From Geodermatophilaceae bacterium URHA0031 (GTDB lineage Bacteria; Actinomycetota; Actinomycetes; Mycobacteriales; Geodermatophilaceae), in NCBI GenBank assembly GCA_000620205.1, contig JHVP01000004.1:62001-126000 (forward strand): DNA of 64,000 bases, read 5' to 3'. Positions 16,486-24,357 of the stretch are shown here, piece by piece. A model generated the notes under the pieces. It worked only from the letters and a program-made list of their open reading frames with translations. It did no database searches and was not told the DNA's origin. The translations under genes and the position numbers were made by a program. Each line of letters begins with the position of its first letter. The stretch's first letter is position 1.

Positions 16486-17456
16486 ACTTGACTTGATTCA
16501 TTAGATGTGGCAGCTGTTTCTGCGCCAGCTACAGTTGCGGGCTCTCGCCCAGCAGCCCGAAGAGCTCGATTGACCACGAACACGACAGCCGCACCTGCCC
16601 CCGCGAGGATCAATCCTGCCTCTCCAACGCCCGTGGCGAAGAGCACGATGAGCGCGATCATGGCCGCGAAGGCAAGGGTTCCCCAGACCCAGCGGGGGAT
16701 GTACTCGGATCCATTCCGAGTGTAGTCGGTTACATGCCCTTGAGGTTCGGCATTTCCTTCTGAGTCCGTAGTGATGATCTCCCCATCCGGAGTTATACCG
16801 ACCCAGTCCTTGGGCCCAGCTCCGATCCCGTCCTTAATCTTGTGGATGGTTTCTCGATCCAGATCAGTCTGATCGATGGGCCGAGTCCCGGACGGTGCGT
16901 TACGAGGCCGGGACTGACGCCTCCGGTCCAGAGGGTCGTCGCCGTCTCTTCCAGGTGCCCGCTGGATGGTTGCCTCGGTGAGCGTGGACTCTGAGACAAT
17001 TTTCGACGCTGGATGTGCACCATGTTCGACGTCTCGAGCGTGTTGCTCTCCCTGCTCCGTTACACCACTCACCGACATCGCTTCGACATCACCCACAGCG
17101 TTCTGTTGCACGACGTGGGTCAACTCATGAGCCAAAAGGCGCATTCCGTGGTCGGTCTCTGGCTTCCAAGCCCCTCTCGAAAAGACGATGTGGCGCCCCA
17201 CTGTGAGAGCGCGCGATCGAACGGCTTCCGCCGCCGCCGCAGCACCCTCATCGGAGTGGATGCGAACACGGCTGAAGTCGTGACCGAACCGCGGTTCCAA
17301 GGTTGCGCGGGTAGCCTGGTCCAACGGCTGGCCGGGCGACTGCAACACCCGTGACACCTTGGCGACCGGAGTTGTTTGCCTCTCTGGTGTGGGTCTATGC
17401 CCCAAAGATCCTGCCCGCGCGTTCCCGGGCCTCGACTCATGGATGTGAGGACTCAT
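16482..17456 (-). CDS. DUF4157-domain protein with C-terminal membrane segments, candidate toxin
   Basis: A 324-aa protein. Residues 37-120 form a DUF4157 domain (PLDQATRATLEPRFGHDFSRVRIHSD, then HELTHVVQQ at 110-118, a zinc-metallopeptidase-like HExxH motif); DUF4157 is common at the N-terminus of polymorphic and contractile-injection-system toxins. The middle is polar and low-complexity, followed by PDGEIITTDSEGN (a strand-rich region) and two transmembrane helices around 255-300. ATG 17456 is chosen (AAGGG 9-13 nt upstream); GTG 17519 would add 21 residues. Coupled to the DUF4279 gene. No injection-system structural gene is visible in the window. A membrane-acting C-terminal toxin is one reading; a membrane-anchored peptidase is another. 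Confidence 0.75.
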   Translation of the reverse strand: MSPHIHESRPGNARAGSLGHRPTPERQTTPVAKVSRVLQSPGQPLDQATRATLEPRFGHDFSRVRIHSDEGAAAAAEAVRSRALTVGRHIVFSRGAWKPETDHGMRLLAHELTHVVQQNAVGDVEAMSVSGVTEQGEQHARDVEHGAHPASKIVSESTLTEATIQRAPGRDGDDPLDRRRQSRPRNAPSGTRPIDQTDLDRETIHKIKDGIGAGPKDWVGITPDGEIITTDSEGNAEPQGHVTDYTRNGSEYIPRWVWGTLAFAAMIALIVLFATGVGEAGLILAGAGAAVVFVVNRALRAAGREPATVAGAETAATSNESSQV

Positions 17457-17662
17457 TCGGAATCGCCCTTCTACGCTGGGCCAGCGCTTCGGTGGGCATT
17501 CTCCCCCAGGCGCCGTCACCTTGCTGTCACGGGGCCGTCACCACGGGCGGGTCGCATACCGGGTTGGCGGCAGCAACTGCAGGGGACATCAGTTCCCAGA
17601 GTGATATGCACGATAACCAGTAGTGGGCGAGGACCCCGCTCCTGAGGCCCTGCCCCGGCCGC

Positions 17663-18217
17663 TCATCCGGTGAAGACGACGTCCGTCGTACCGACCACGG
17701 CAGCCGTGCGACCCGGCGCCGTCTGGAACTGCCAGTACAGGTTCGTGTGCGCGATGACCTGGTCGACCGGCGGAGCTCCCCAGGCGCTCTTGTCGCCGGC
17801 GGTGTGCGCGTCACCGACGAGGGTCACGTCGTAGCCCCGGGTGAAGGCGCCGTGGATGGTCGACCGGATGCAGGCATCGGACTCGGCGCCGGTCACGACC
17901 AGGTGGCCGATCCCCGCGGCCGCCAGCACCTGCTCGAGGTCGGTGCCCTCGAAGGAGTCGCCGTGCGACTTGTGCACCAGCGGCTCCGACGCGGAGCGCA
18001 CCAGCTCCGGGACGTACTCCCAGGCGTCGCTGCCCCGGGCCAACTCGTCGCCGGAGTGCTGCACCCAGATGACCGGCACGCCGTCCCTCCGGGCCCGTTC
18101 CACCAGCTCGCCGATGTGGGCGACGACCTCGTCGCGGCGGTGCGCCCCGTCGACGACGCCCTGCTGGACGTCGATCACCATCAGGCCGGTCGCGGGCCGA
18201 TCGGTCAGCGTGCTCAT
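17663..18217 (-). CDS. Cysteine hydrolase, isochorismatase-like family
   Basis: A 184-aa protein with the catalytic triad of the family: Asp in MVIDVQQG (about residue 16), Lys in VHKSHGDSF (about 83) and Cys in GAESDACIRSTIHGAF (about 116). The cis-peptide region VTGAESD precedes the Cys as usual. Members hydrolyse nicotinamide, isochorismate, ureido or other amide substrates; which one applies here cannot be told. It stands alone beside a VOC-domain gene 68 bp upstream. ATG 18217 is the first start, with GGAGAGA upstream. Confidence 0.9.
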   Translation of the reverse strand: MSTLTDRPATGLMVIDVQQGVVDGAHRRDEVVAHIGELVERARRDGVPVIWVQHSGDELARGSDAWEYVPELVRSASEPLVHKSHGDSFEGTDLEQVLAAAGIGHLVVTGAESDACIRSTIHGAFTRGYDVTLVGDAHTAGDKSAWGAPPVDQVIAHTNLYWQFQTAPGRTAAVVGTTDVVFTG

Positions 18218-18285
18218 GTCTCTCTCCTCAGCTCATCGGCTGCGTGCCAGCGTGGACCCGACCACCGACAGTTCCAGCCGTCGTC

Positions 18286-18669
18286 TCACCCGTCGTCCCG
18301 GACAAGGCAGAACGGGTGGCCGGCCGGATCGATGAGGACCCGCACGTTCTCCTGCGGCTGGGCCACCGCCACCGTCGCGCCGCGTGCCACCGCGTCGGCG
18401 ACCGCCGCGTCGAGGTCACCGACCTGGAAGTCGAGGTGCATCATCGGCCGCTGCTCCCCCTCGACCGGCGGCCACACCGGCGCCCGGTAGCCGGTCGCCT
18501 GCTGGAACACGACGTAGACCGACCCACCCGGTGCCGCGAGGACCGCCGTCCCGGGTTCCTCGTGCCCGAGGGGCCACCCCAGCAGGTCGGAGTAGAACCG
18601 GGCCAGCGCGCCGGGGTCCGGCGCCTCGATCGCGGTCCCCCACCACATGCCCGGCATCCGTGACCGCAT
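18286..18669 (-). CDS. VOC family protein (glyoxalase/bleomycin-resistance fold)
   Basis: About 127 aa with one beta-alpha-beta-beta-beta pair repeated: WWGTAIEAPDPGALARFYSDLLGWPLGHEE then MMHLDFQVGDLDAAVADAVARGATV and VLIDPAGHPFCL. The His in MHLDF and the other expected metal-site positions suggest metal binding, as in many actinobacterial VOC proteins of unknown substrate. Starts at 18669, 18657 and 18648 are all possible; none has a strong ribosome binding site. It is probably followed by the isochorismatase-like gene in one transcript. Confidence 0.85.
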   Translation of the reverse strand: MRSRMPGMWWGTAIEAPDPGALARFYSDLLGWPLGHEEPGTAVLAAPGGSVYVVFQQATGYRAPVWPPVEGEQRPMMHLDFQVGDLDAAVADAVARGATVAVAQPQENVRVLIDPAGHPFCLVRDDG

Positions 18670-18740
18670 GGTGAGCAGCGTCGTGCACCCGCGCCGGGCG
18701 TGTCCAGGCCGCCCGACGACCGACCCGACAAACCTCCTCG

Positions 18741-19140
18741 TCAGCGCTGGTCCGGGTGCGGCACCACCCGGAGGTCCAGTTCGTCGATCCCGGAGAAGTC
18801 GTCGGGGTTGCAGGTGTTCAACGGGATGCCCTCGGCGATGGCGGTGGCCGCGATCAGCGCGTCGTAGGCACGCGCCGCCCGCTTCCACCCGGATGAGCGC
18901 AGCGAGGCGGCCACTCGACCGAAGGCCCGCGCAGCACCAGCATCGAAGGCGATCGGCTCGAAGTCCGCCTCGGCCTGGTGGAGGTGCGACTGCCGGGCGG
19001 CGCGCTCGCTCGCACTACGGGCGACGTGTGGACCCATCGACAACTCGGCAAGGGTCACCGCACTGATCACCGCTTCGTCCGGCAGGACACCCGGGGTCCG
19101 GCAGGCGCCCCAGCAGGATGACCGTGGAGGTGTCGAGCAT
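18741..19140 (-). pseudogene. vapC: VapC-like PIN-domain toxin, frameshifted
   Basis: The minus strand starts with ATG at 19140 as MLDTSTVILLGRLPDP, the normal first strand and first catalytic Asp of a PIN ribonuclease, but this frame runs out after the DPG codons; the body (LPDEAVISAVTLAELSMG... then ARAYDALIAATAIAEGIPLNTCNPDDF) continues one frame away. Removing a single base near 19085-19100 restores one continuous PIN domain of about 130 residues. The gene lies 20 bp after the antitoxin gene, in standard vapBC order, so this is a disrupted toxin rather than a shorter protein beginning at 19070, which would lack the first catalytic Asp. Confidence 0.8.
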
Positions 19141-19160
19141 CCCGCGACCGTCAGGGACGC

Positions 19161-19397
19161 TCACAGGCCGGCGTCCAGGACGTCGTCCAGGTCGTGGCGG
19201 AGCGCAGTGGGGTCCACTCCGGGCAAGTGGCGGCGCCGCGCCACCAGGTCCGCGGACGAGGGACTGCGCCGGGCCCGCGGGCGCAACTCGGCGACCTCGG
19301 CACCATCACGGGTGACGATGACGGCGACGCCACGGGCGACGCGGTCGAGCACCTCTCCCCCGTGGTTGCGCAGCTCCCGGACCGACACCGACTCCAT
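19161..19397 (-). CDS. vapB: Phd/YefM-type antitoxin of the vapBC module
   Basis: A 78-aa protein starting MESVSVRELRNHGGEVLDRVARGVAVIVTRDGAEVAEL, the typical DNA-binding N-terminal domain of type II antitoxins of the Phd/YefM family, with a C-terminal toxin-wrapping tail (LVARRRHLPGVDPTALRHDLDDVL). The downstream toxin gene is frameshifted, so this antitoxin may be an orphan. ATG 19397 has no clear ribosome binding site. Confidence 0.88.
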   Translation of the reverse strand: MESVSVRELRNHGGEVLDRVARGVAVIVTRDGAEVAELRPRARRSPSSADLVARRRHLPGVDPTALRHDLDDVLDAGL

Positions 19398-19503
19398 GCG
19401 GTGACGGTATCCCCGGTGAGACGAGCGAGGACGGGCGCACAGCGATGAGTTCCCCCTCTACGGGTCGTCCCAGCTGGGAGCCCGGCGAACCAGGAGACCT
19501 CTC

Positions 19504-19863
19504 GTGACCAGCAGCGTCCTGCCCATGATCGTCACCCGCGACCTGCCCCGGCTGGCCGGCTTCTACCGGGACCTGTTCGGTGCCGTGGAGACCGGGCGCA
19601 CCCCGCCCGAGGGACTTACGTTCTACCTCGGCCTGCGGATCGGGGACTCCGACCTCGGCCTGGTCTCCGTCGACGACGCGCCCGAGGGGCCGCAGCGGAT
19701 GCTCCTGAGCATCGCCGTCCCCGACGTCGACGCCCTCCTCCCCCGGGTGCCCGAGCTCGGCGGGCAGGTCGAGGGGCCGCCGAACGACATGCCGTGGGGT
19801 CAGCGGGTGGCGCACGTCCAGGACCCCGACGGCAACAGCGTCAACCTCACCCAGCAGCTCTGA
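19504..19863 (+). CDS. VOC family protein
   Basis: A 119-aa glyoxalase-fold protein with the usual layout: VLPMIVTRDLPRLAGFYRDLFG at the N-terminus and SIAVPDVDALLPRVPELGGQV, then VAHVQDPDGNSVNL at the C-terminus. The first metal-ligand His is replaced (LPMIVT), so metal-dependent catalysis is doubtful; a binding or resistance role is possible. GTG 19504 follows an AGGAGA site by 7 nt. Its stop codon lies within a perfect 11-bp hairpin that ends transcription. Confidence 0.85.
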   Translation: MTSSVLPMIVTRDLPRLAGFYRDLFGAVETGRTPPEGLTFYLGLRIGDSDLGLVSVDDAPEGPQRMLLSIAVPDVDALLPRVPELGGQVEGPPNDMPWGQRVAHVQDPDGNSVNLTQQL

Positions 19864-19891
19864 CCCGCCACCCCGAGGGATGGCGGGTCAG
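19860..19891. terminator. Bidirectional terminator hairpin
   Basis: CTGACCCGCCA and its exact reverse complement flank a 10-nt loop. It lies between the convergent VOC gene and the ABC permease gene and includes the VOC stop codon. Confidence 0.85.
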
Positions 19892-19903
19892 CCTGGCGGC
19901 CGG

Positions 19904-20689
19904 TCAGGCGATCTCGGCGCGCCGGATGCGCAGCCAGCCGGCCAGCAGGGGCAGCGCGAGCCACAGCGCGACCGACGTCGCCACCTGCAGCCAGCCCTGT
20001 CCGTCCAGGTCCCCCTCGTACATCGGCATGGTCGTCGTCGACAGGTCCAGCCAGTCGCGCACCCAGTCCAGGGCCGACACCGTGTTGACCAGGATGCTGA
20101 AGGCCGTCGGCAGCACGAAGTACAGGACGATGGCCAGCGGGGAGCTGAGCAGCAGCATGCCGAAGGCCACCCCGGCCAGCACCGAGATGACCTGGACCAG
20201 CAGCACCTGCCCGACCTGGGCGGCGGGCAGCCCCCAGTCCATCGCGCTGTCGGTGAACACCGGAGTGAGCGCGGTGGCCAGCGCGGAGGCGGCCGCCGCG
20301 GCGAGGACGCCACCGACGGCGAGCAGCACCGCCGCCAGCACCTTGGCGGTCAGCACCCGCGCCCGGCGGGGAACCAGCGCGAAGGTGGTCATCGCCGTCC
20401 GCTGCGACCACTCGCTGGTCACCAGCAGGATGCCCAGGACCGGGAGCAGGATGCCGACCGGGAACTGGGTGAAGGGGAAGTAGTCCGCGAAGGTCTTGGG
20501 GGCGTCCTCGACGAACAGCTCCAGGGCGACGACGCCCAGCGCCGCCAGCCCGATGACGATCAGCAGCCACCGTCCGGCGCGGGTGTCGTAGGACTTGCGC
20601 AGCTCCACCCGGGTCAGCTGGAGCAGCGACGGCGAGCTGATCGCCGGCGTCCGGACGGCGGGGGCTGCGGGAGCGGTCGTGGTGGTCAT
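19904..20689 (-). CDS. ABC-2 type transporter permease
   Basis: A 261-aa protein with six hydrophobic segments (for example WLLIVIGLAALGVVALELF, ILLPVLGILLVTSEWSQRTAMTTFALVPRR, VLLAVGGVLAAAAASALA and ALWLALPLLAGWLRIRRAEIA). The EWSQRTAMTTFALVPRR motif after the second helix is typical of ABC-2 exporters linked to bacitracin- or nisin-type ATPases. Its ATG overlaps the stop of the ATPase gene (ATGA), so both form one exporter. Substrate unknown. Confidence 0.9.
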   Translation of the reverse strand: MTTTTAPAAPAVRTPAISSPSLLQLTRVELRKSYDTRAGRWLLIVIGLAALGVVALELFVEDAPKTFADYFPFTQFPVGILLPVLGILLVTSEWSQRTAMTTFALVPRRARVLTAKVLAAVLLAVGGVLAAAAASALATALTPVFTDSAMDWGLPAAQVGQVLLVQVISVLAGVAFGMLLLSSPLAIVLYFVLPTAFSILVNTVSALDWVRDWLDLSTTTMPMYEGDLDGQGWLQVATSVALWLALPLLAGWLRIRRAEIA

Positions 20690-21594
20690 GCCGCCACCTC
20701 CTGCACCTGCTGCGAGCCGTCGGCGTGGGTCAGGGACCGGAACAGCTCCTCGAGCCCCTCTCCCCCGGCCGGGCGCAGTTCGGTGAGCACCGCGCCGGCC
20801 GCCGCGACCGCCTGGCCCACCGCCAGCGGGTCGGCGTCGGCGACGAGTCCGTCCCCCTCACCGCCGACGACGGCGATCCCCGCCGTCCGCAACGCCCGTT
20901 CCAGCACGACCCGGTCCGGGCCGCGGACCACGGTGCCCCGGCCGCCCAGCAGCTCCTGCTTGCTGCCCTGGGCCACGATCCGCCCGGCGGCGATCACCAC
21001 CAGCTGGTCGGCCACCGCCTCGACCTCCCGGAGCAGGTGCGAGGAGAGCAGCACCGTGCCGCCGCGGTCGGCGAACCCGCGCAGCAGGCCGCGCATCCAG
21101 TAGATGCCGTCGGGGTCCAGGCCGTTGGCCGGCTCGTCGAGCACGAGCACCTGCGGGTCGCCCAGCAGGGCCGCGGCCAGCCCCAGCCGCTGCTTCATCC
21201 CGAGCGAGTAGTTGCCCACCCGCTTGCCCGCGGGCTTGTCGGCCAGCCCGACCCGGCCGAGCACCTCGTCGACCCGTTCCTGGCCGACACCGAGCACCAG
21301 CGCGGCCAGGGTCAGCACCTCACGGCCGGTGCGCCCGGCGTGCTGGGCGCCGGCGTCGAGCAGGACGCCGACCTGCCGGCCCGCGTTGGGCAGGTCCCGG
21401 TAGGCCCGGCCGCCGATCGTGGCGGCGCCGCTGGTCGGGGTGGCCAGCCCGACGAGGGCCCGCAACGTCGTGGACTTCCCGGCGCCGTTGGGGCCCAGGA
21501 AGCCGGTCACCGTGCCGGGCGTGCAGCTGAAGGAGACGTCGGAGACGGCGAGCTGCGCGCCGTACCGCTTGGTCAGGTGGTCGATCGTGATCAT
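20686..21594 (-). CDS. ABC transporter ATP-binding protein
   Basis: A 302-aa ATPase: Walker A GPNGAGKST at residues 34-42, Q-loop region around DAGAQHAGRTGREVLTL, signature NYSLGMKQRLGLA, Walker B VLVLDEPANGLDP and H-loop LSSHLLREVEAVAD. The C-terminal 80 residues hold the extra domain of exporters of the ABC-2 (CcmA/BcrA) group. Partner of the overlapping permease. The gene is divergent from the sensor kinase at 21757, which together with the inverted repeat between them suggests that the two-component pair regulates the exporter. Confidence 0.93.
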   Translation of the reverse strand: MITIDHLTKRYGAQLAVSDVSFSCTPGTVTGFLGPNGAGKSTTLRALVGLATPTSGAATIGGRAYRDLPNAGRQVGVLLDAGAQHAGRTGREVLTLAALVLGVGQERVDEVLGRVGLADKPAGKRVGNYSLGMKQRLGLAAALLGDPQVLVLDEPANGLDPDGIYWMRGLLRGFADRGGTVLLSSHLLREVEAVADQLVVIAAGRIVAQGSKQELLGGRGTVVRGPDRVVLERALRTAGIAVVGGEGDGLVADADPLAVGQAVAAAGAVLTELRPAGGEGLEELFRSLTHADGSQQVQEVAA

Positions 21595-21630
21595 GGGACG
21601 ACCGTGGCCTGGCCAGCCGGTCGCCCGCAT

Positions 21631-21677
21631 CGGCCGGGAGTCGGCACCTCGCCCGGCGGGGGGCCGACTCCCGGCCG
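21631..21677. promoter_or_regulatory. 15-bp perfect inverted repeat between divergent genes
   Basis: CGGCCGGGAGTCGGC (21631-21645), 17-nt spacer, then its exact reverse complement (21663-21677). It lies in the 162-bp gap between the ABC ATPase start and the sensor kinase start and is a candidate operator or cruciform. Confidence 0.6.
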
Positions 21678-21744
21678 ACCGAAGTCGGTGCCCCGGGCGG
21701 GTGGACGTAGACCTCGGTCGGTTCCGGTGGACGGCGCGCGTCCG

Positions 21745-21750
21745 TAGCCT
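21745..21750 (+). promoter_or_regulatory. Predicted -10 of a leaderless promoter for the sensor kinase
   Basis: TAGCCT six nucleotides before the GTG at 21757, with no ribosome binding site in between. Confidence 0.6.
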
Positions 21751-21756
21751 CCGGAT

Positions 21757-23064
21757 GTGACCCTGACCGGCGGAGCGCCGTCCGACGCCGGCCGCCGCGT
21801 GGAGCACCCCTCGCTGGTCCCCGCGCAGCTGCTGGCCGACCCCGACGCCGCCCCCGAGCGCGGGCCGGACGGCGTCGGCAGCACCGGCGGCCACCGGCGG
21901 GTGCGGCGCTCGGTCCGGGACTGGGTCGTGGACGTGAGCTGCTTCCTGCTCTCCCTGGCCGGCGGAGCGGTGTTCGTGGGCGTGGCACTGTCCGAGTCCC
22001 CACCGCCCTCGGACGCGCTGGTGCTCGCCGACGCGGTCGCCGGCAGCCTCGCGTGCCTGCTGCTGTGGTGGCGACGCCGCTGGCCGGTGCAGGTGGCGGT
22101 GCTGCTGGCGCTCGTCGGCTGCTTCTCGGACATGTCCAGCGTCGCCGTCCTCATCGCGCTGTTCACCGTCGCGGTGCACCGGCGGCTGCCCACCGTGCTG
22201 GCGCTGTCCGCGCTCAACCTCGCCGCGTTCCTCGTCTACACCGTCCTCCGGCCGACCGACGACGTGCCCTACCCGATCGTCCTGGGGTTCGGCCTGCTGA
22301 TGACGGCGGCCGTGGTCGCCTGGGGCATGTTCGTGCGTGCCCGCCGCCAGCTGGTGCTCTCCCTGCGTGAGCGGGCGCTGCGGGCCGAGCGCGAGCAGCA
22401 CCTGCGGGTGGAGCAGGCCCGTGACCTCGAGCGCACCCGGATCGCGCGGGAGATGCACGACGTGCTGGCGCACCGGCTGTCGCTGCTGAGCATGCACGCC
22501 GGCGCGCTGGAGTTCCGGCCCGACGCCCCACCCGCGGAGATCGCCCAGGCCGCCGGGGTCGTCCGGGCCAGCGCCCGGCAGGCGCTGGAGGACCTGCGGG
22601 AGGTGATCGGGGTGCTGCGGGAGGCCAACGGCGACCCGGCGACCCGGCCGCAGCCGACCCTCGGGGACCTGCCGGCCCTGGTCGAGGAGTGCCGCCGGGC
22701 GGGTGTCCGGGTGCGTGCGGACTACCGGGTGCCCGAGCTGGGGTCGGCTCCGCCGGCGACCGGTCGCAACGCCTACCGCGTCGTGCAGGAGGGGCTCACC
22801 AACGTCCGCAAGCACGCGCCGGGCACGGTCGCCGCCGTCCTGGTCGAGGGCGGCCCGGGCCGTGGCCTGACGGTGGAGGTGCGCAACCCGCCACCGGCGG
22901 GCGCCGAGCACACCGTGCCGCTGCCCAACGGGGGCACCGGCCTGGTCGGCCTGCTGGAGCGGGTCAGCCTGGGTGGCGGCCACCTCGAGCACGGCTGGAC
23001 GACGGACGGCGACTTCCGGCTGCGGGCGTCGTTCCCCTGGCCGGCCGGCCCGGCCGTCCGATGA
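21757..23064 (+). CDS. Sensor histidine kinase (NarL/DesK type)
   Basis: A 435-aa kinase. After a disordered 50-residue N-terminus come about five transmembrane segments (residues 55-190), a coiled linker (LRERALRAEREQHLRVEQARDLERTRIAREMHD) and the HisKA_3 phosphoacceptor box REMHDVLAHRLSLLSMHA with His near residue 246. The HATPase domain shows the N-box in EGLTNVRKHA and a G-box GTGLVGLLERV. It autophosphorylates and passes phosphate to the overlapping LuxR-type response regulator. The few extracellular residues suggest intramembrane sensing, typical for kinases that watch cell-envelope stress next to ABC exporters. Confidence 0.93.
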   Translation: MTLTGGAPSDAGRRVEHPSLVPAQLLADPDAAPERGPDGVGSTGGHRRVRRSVRDWVVDVSCFLLSLAGGAVFVGVALSESPPPSDALVLADAVAGSLACLLLWWRRRWPVQVAVLLALVGCFSDMSSVAVLIALFTVAVHRRLPTVLALSALNLAAFLVYTVLRPTDDVPYPIVLGFGLLMTAAVVAWGMFVRARRQLVLSLRERALRAEREQHLRVEQARDLERTRIAREMHDVLAHRLSLLSMHAGALEFRPDAPPAEIAQAAGVVRASARQALEDLREVIGVLREANGDPATRPQPTLGDLPALVEECRRAGVRVRADYRVPELGSAPPATGRNAYRVVQEGLTNVRKHAPGTVAAVLVEGGPGRGLTVEVRNPPPAGAEHTVPLPNGGTGLVGLLERVSLGGGHLEHGWTTDGDFRLRASFPWPAGPAVR

Positions 23065-23732
23065 GGGAGCCCGTGCGGGTGCTCGTGGTCGACGACGACC
23101 CGCTGGTGCGCGCCGCCCTGGCGATGGTGCTGGGCGGCGCCGAGGACCTGGAGCTGGTCGGTCAGGCCAGCGACGGCGACGAGGTGCCCGCCGCGGTCGA
23201 GCGCTGCTCCCCCGACGTCGTCCTGATGGACATCCGGATGCCGCGCACCGACGGGCTCACCGCGACCGAGCAGCTGCTCGCCGGGCCCGGTGCGCCGGAG
23301 GTGATCGTGCTGACCACCTTCGACGCCGACGAGCAGGTCCTGCGGGCGCTGCGCGCCGGGGCCAGCGGCTTCCTGGTCAAGGACACCCCACCGGCCGCGA
23401 TCGTGGAGGCGGTGCGCCGGGTGGCCGCCGGCGAGCCGATGCTCTCCCCCACCGTCACCCGGCAGCTGATCGCGCACGTCGCCGCGGTCGATCCGGCTCC
23501 CCCCGGCGATGCCCGCACCCACGGCGCGCGCACCCGGCTCGACCAGCTCAGCGAGCGGGAACGGGAGGTCGCCCTGGCCATCGGCCGGGGGCTGTCGAAC
23601 GCGCAGATCGGCGCGGAGCTCCACCTGAGCGTGGCGACGGTGAAGGCGCACGTGTCCCGGTTGCTGGTGAAGCTCGACCTCGCCAACAGGGTGCAGATCG
23701 CCCTGCTGACCCACGACGCCGACCTGGTCTAG
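23061..23732 (+). CDS. LuxR-family response regulator
   Basis: A 223-aa two-domain regulator. Receiver domain: VVDDDPLVRAAL (acidic pocket), VVLMDIRMPRTDG with the phosphoacceptor Asp near residue 54, TTFDAD and the KD of VKDTPP. The C-terminal LuxR-type HTH is LSEREREVALAIGRGLSNAQIGAELHLSVATVKAHVSRLLVKL. The ATG overlaps the kinase stop (ATGA). The likely target is the divergent ABC exporter operon (inference from position). Confidence 0.95.
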   Translation: MREPVRVLVVDDDPLVRAALAMVLGGAEDLELVGQASDGDEVPAAVERCSPDVVLMDIRMPRTDGLTATEQLLAGPGAPEVIVLTTFDADEQVLRALRAGASGFLVKDTPPAAIVEAVRRVAAGEPMLSPTVTRQLIAHVAAVDPAPPGDARTHGARTRLDQLSEREREVALAIGRGLSNAQIGAELHLSVATVKAHVSRLLVKLDLANRVQIALLTHDADLV

Positions 23733-23742
23733 CTCGGCTCGG

Positions 23743-24357
23743 TCACGCGCGGCTCCGCCAGGGCCGGCCGTGCAGCCACCACTGCAACCGCCGGGTCACC
23801 CAGGGCAGCAGCAGGTAGGTCATGATCGGCGTCAGGGTCAGCGTCGTCACCGCCACCCGCAGGACGACGTGCGCGTCGGCCAGCAGCCGGCCCAGCGTCA
23901 CCGTGGCCAGCAGGTTGAGCGGGAAGAAGACCAGCCAGATGGTCACCGCCTGCTTCCACCGCGGCGGCGCGGTCGGCGCCGGGGCGGCGGGCTCGGCGGC
24001 GGACTCCACCGGCGCGTCGAACCAGCCCTCGATGCCGGTGCGCCGCTCGGTGCGGGTCACCTCGGCCAGTCCCTGGGCCGAGCCCAGCCACCACCGCCGC
24101 TCCGGGCTGGCCTCCCAGGCGGCGAGGGTCGCCGGGGAGCTGAAGCGGCAGAGCATGTGCCACTCGTCCGCGCCGTGCCGGGGTCGGACCCAGCCGCCGC
24201 CGAGGAACCCGGGGAATCCCTCCGCCATGGTCAGGCCGGCGCGGATCCAGGCGGTCATCTCCACCGTGTGGGCCGGATCGGCCCGGCGGGTGAACGAGAC
24301 GGTCACCGGCAGCTCCGGGGTCTCCGCAGCCATCGGCACCGGGGTGGTGCTCTCCAT
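23743..24357 (-). CDS. Antibiotic-biosynthesis-monooxygenase-like protein with membrane anchor
   Basis: A 204-aa protein. Residues 15-110 form a dimeric alpha-beta barrel of the ABM type (VTVSFTRRADPAHTVEMTAWIRAGLTMAEGFPGFLGGGWVRP, DEWHMLCRFSSPATLAAWEASPERRWWL), and residues 140-195 contain two transmembrane helices (AVTIWLVFFPLNLLATVTLGRLL and RVAVTTLTLTPIMTYLLLPWV). This fused form is usually annotated as an ABM-domain protein of unknown function. ATG 24357 is preceded by a G-rich stretch. It is convergent with the response regulator, only 10 bp apart, with no visible terminator between. Confidence 0.85.
   Translation of the reverse strand: MESTTPVPMAAETPELPVTVSFTRRADPAHTVEMTAWIRAGLTMAEGFPGFLGGGWVRPRHGADEWHMLCRFSSPATLAAWEASPERRWWLGSAQGLAEVTRTERRTGIEGWFDAPVESAAEPAAPAPTAPPRWKQAVTIWLVFFPLNLLATVTLGRLLADAHVVLRVAVTTLTLTPIMTYLLLPWVTRRLQWWLHGRPWRSRA

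Larger units (their letters stand above)
12809..17640. mobile_element. Dif-adjacent genomic island with recombinase trio (bounds approximate)
   Basis: A stretch of clearly lower GC content beginning at the dif-like site. It carries a tyrosine recombinase, an HTH protein and a zinc-finger recombinase-like protein in one overlapping operon, then a DUF4157/DUF4279 pair on the opposite strand. The left boundary is set by the dif-like site; the right boundary near 17600 is guessed from the return of high GC and a partial similarity (AGTAGTGGG near 17602-17615) to the sequence just right of dif (AGTAGTAGG). Confidence 0.5.

Noticed and set aside
18741-19070. A complete shorter PIN protein starting at 19070
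   Set aside because: It would lack the first strand and catalytic Asp, which are present just upstream in another frame; frameshift is the better explanation.
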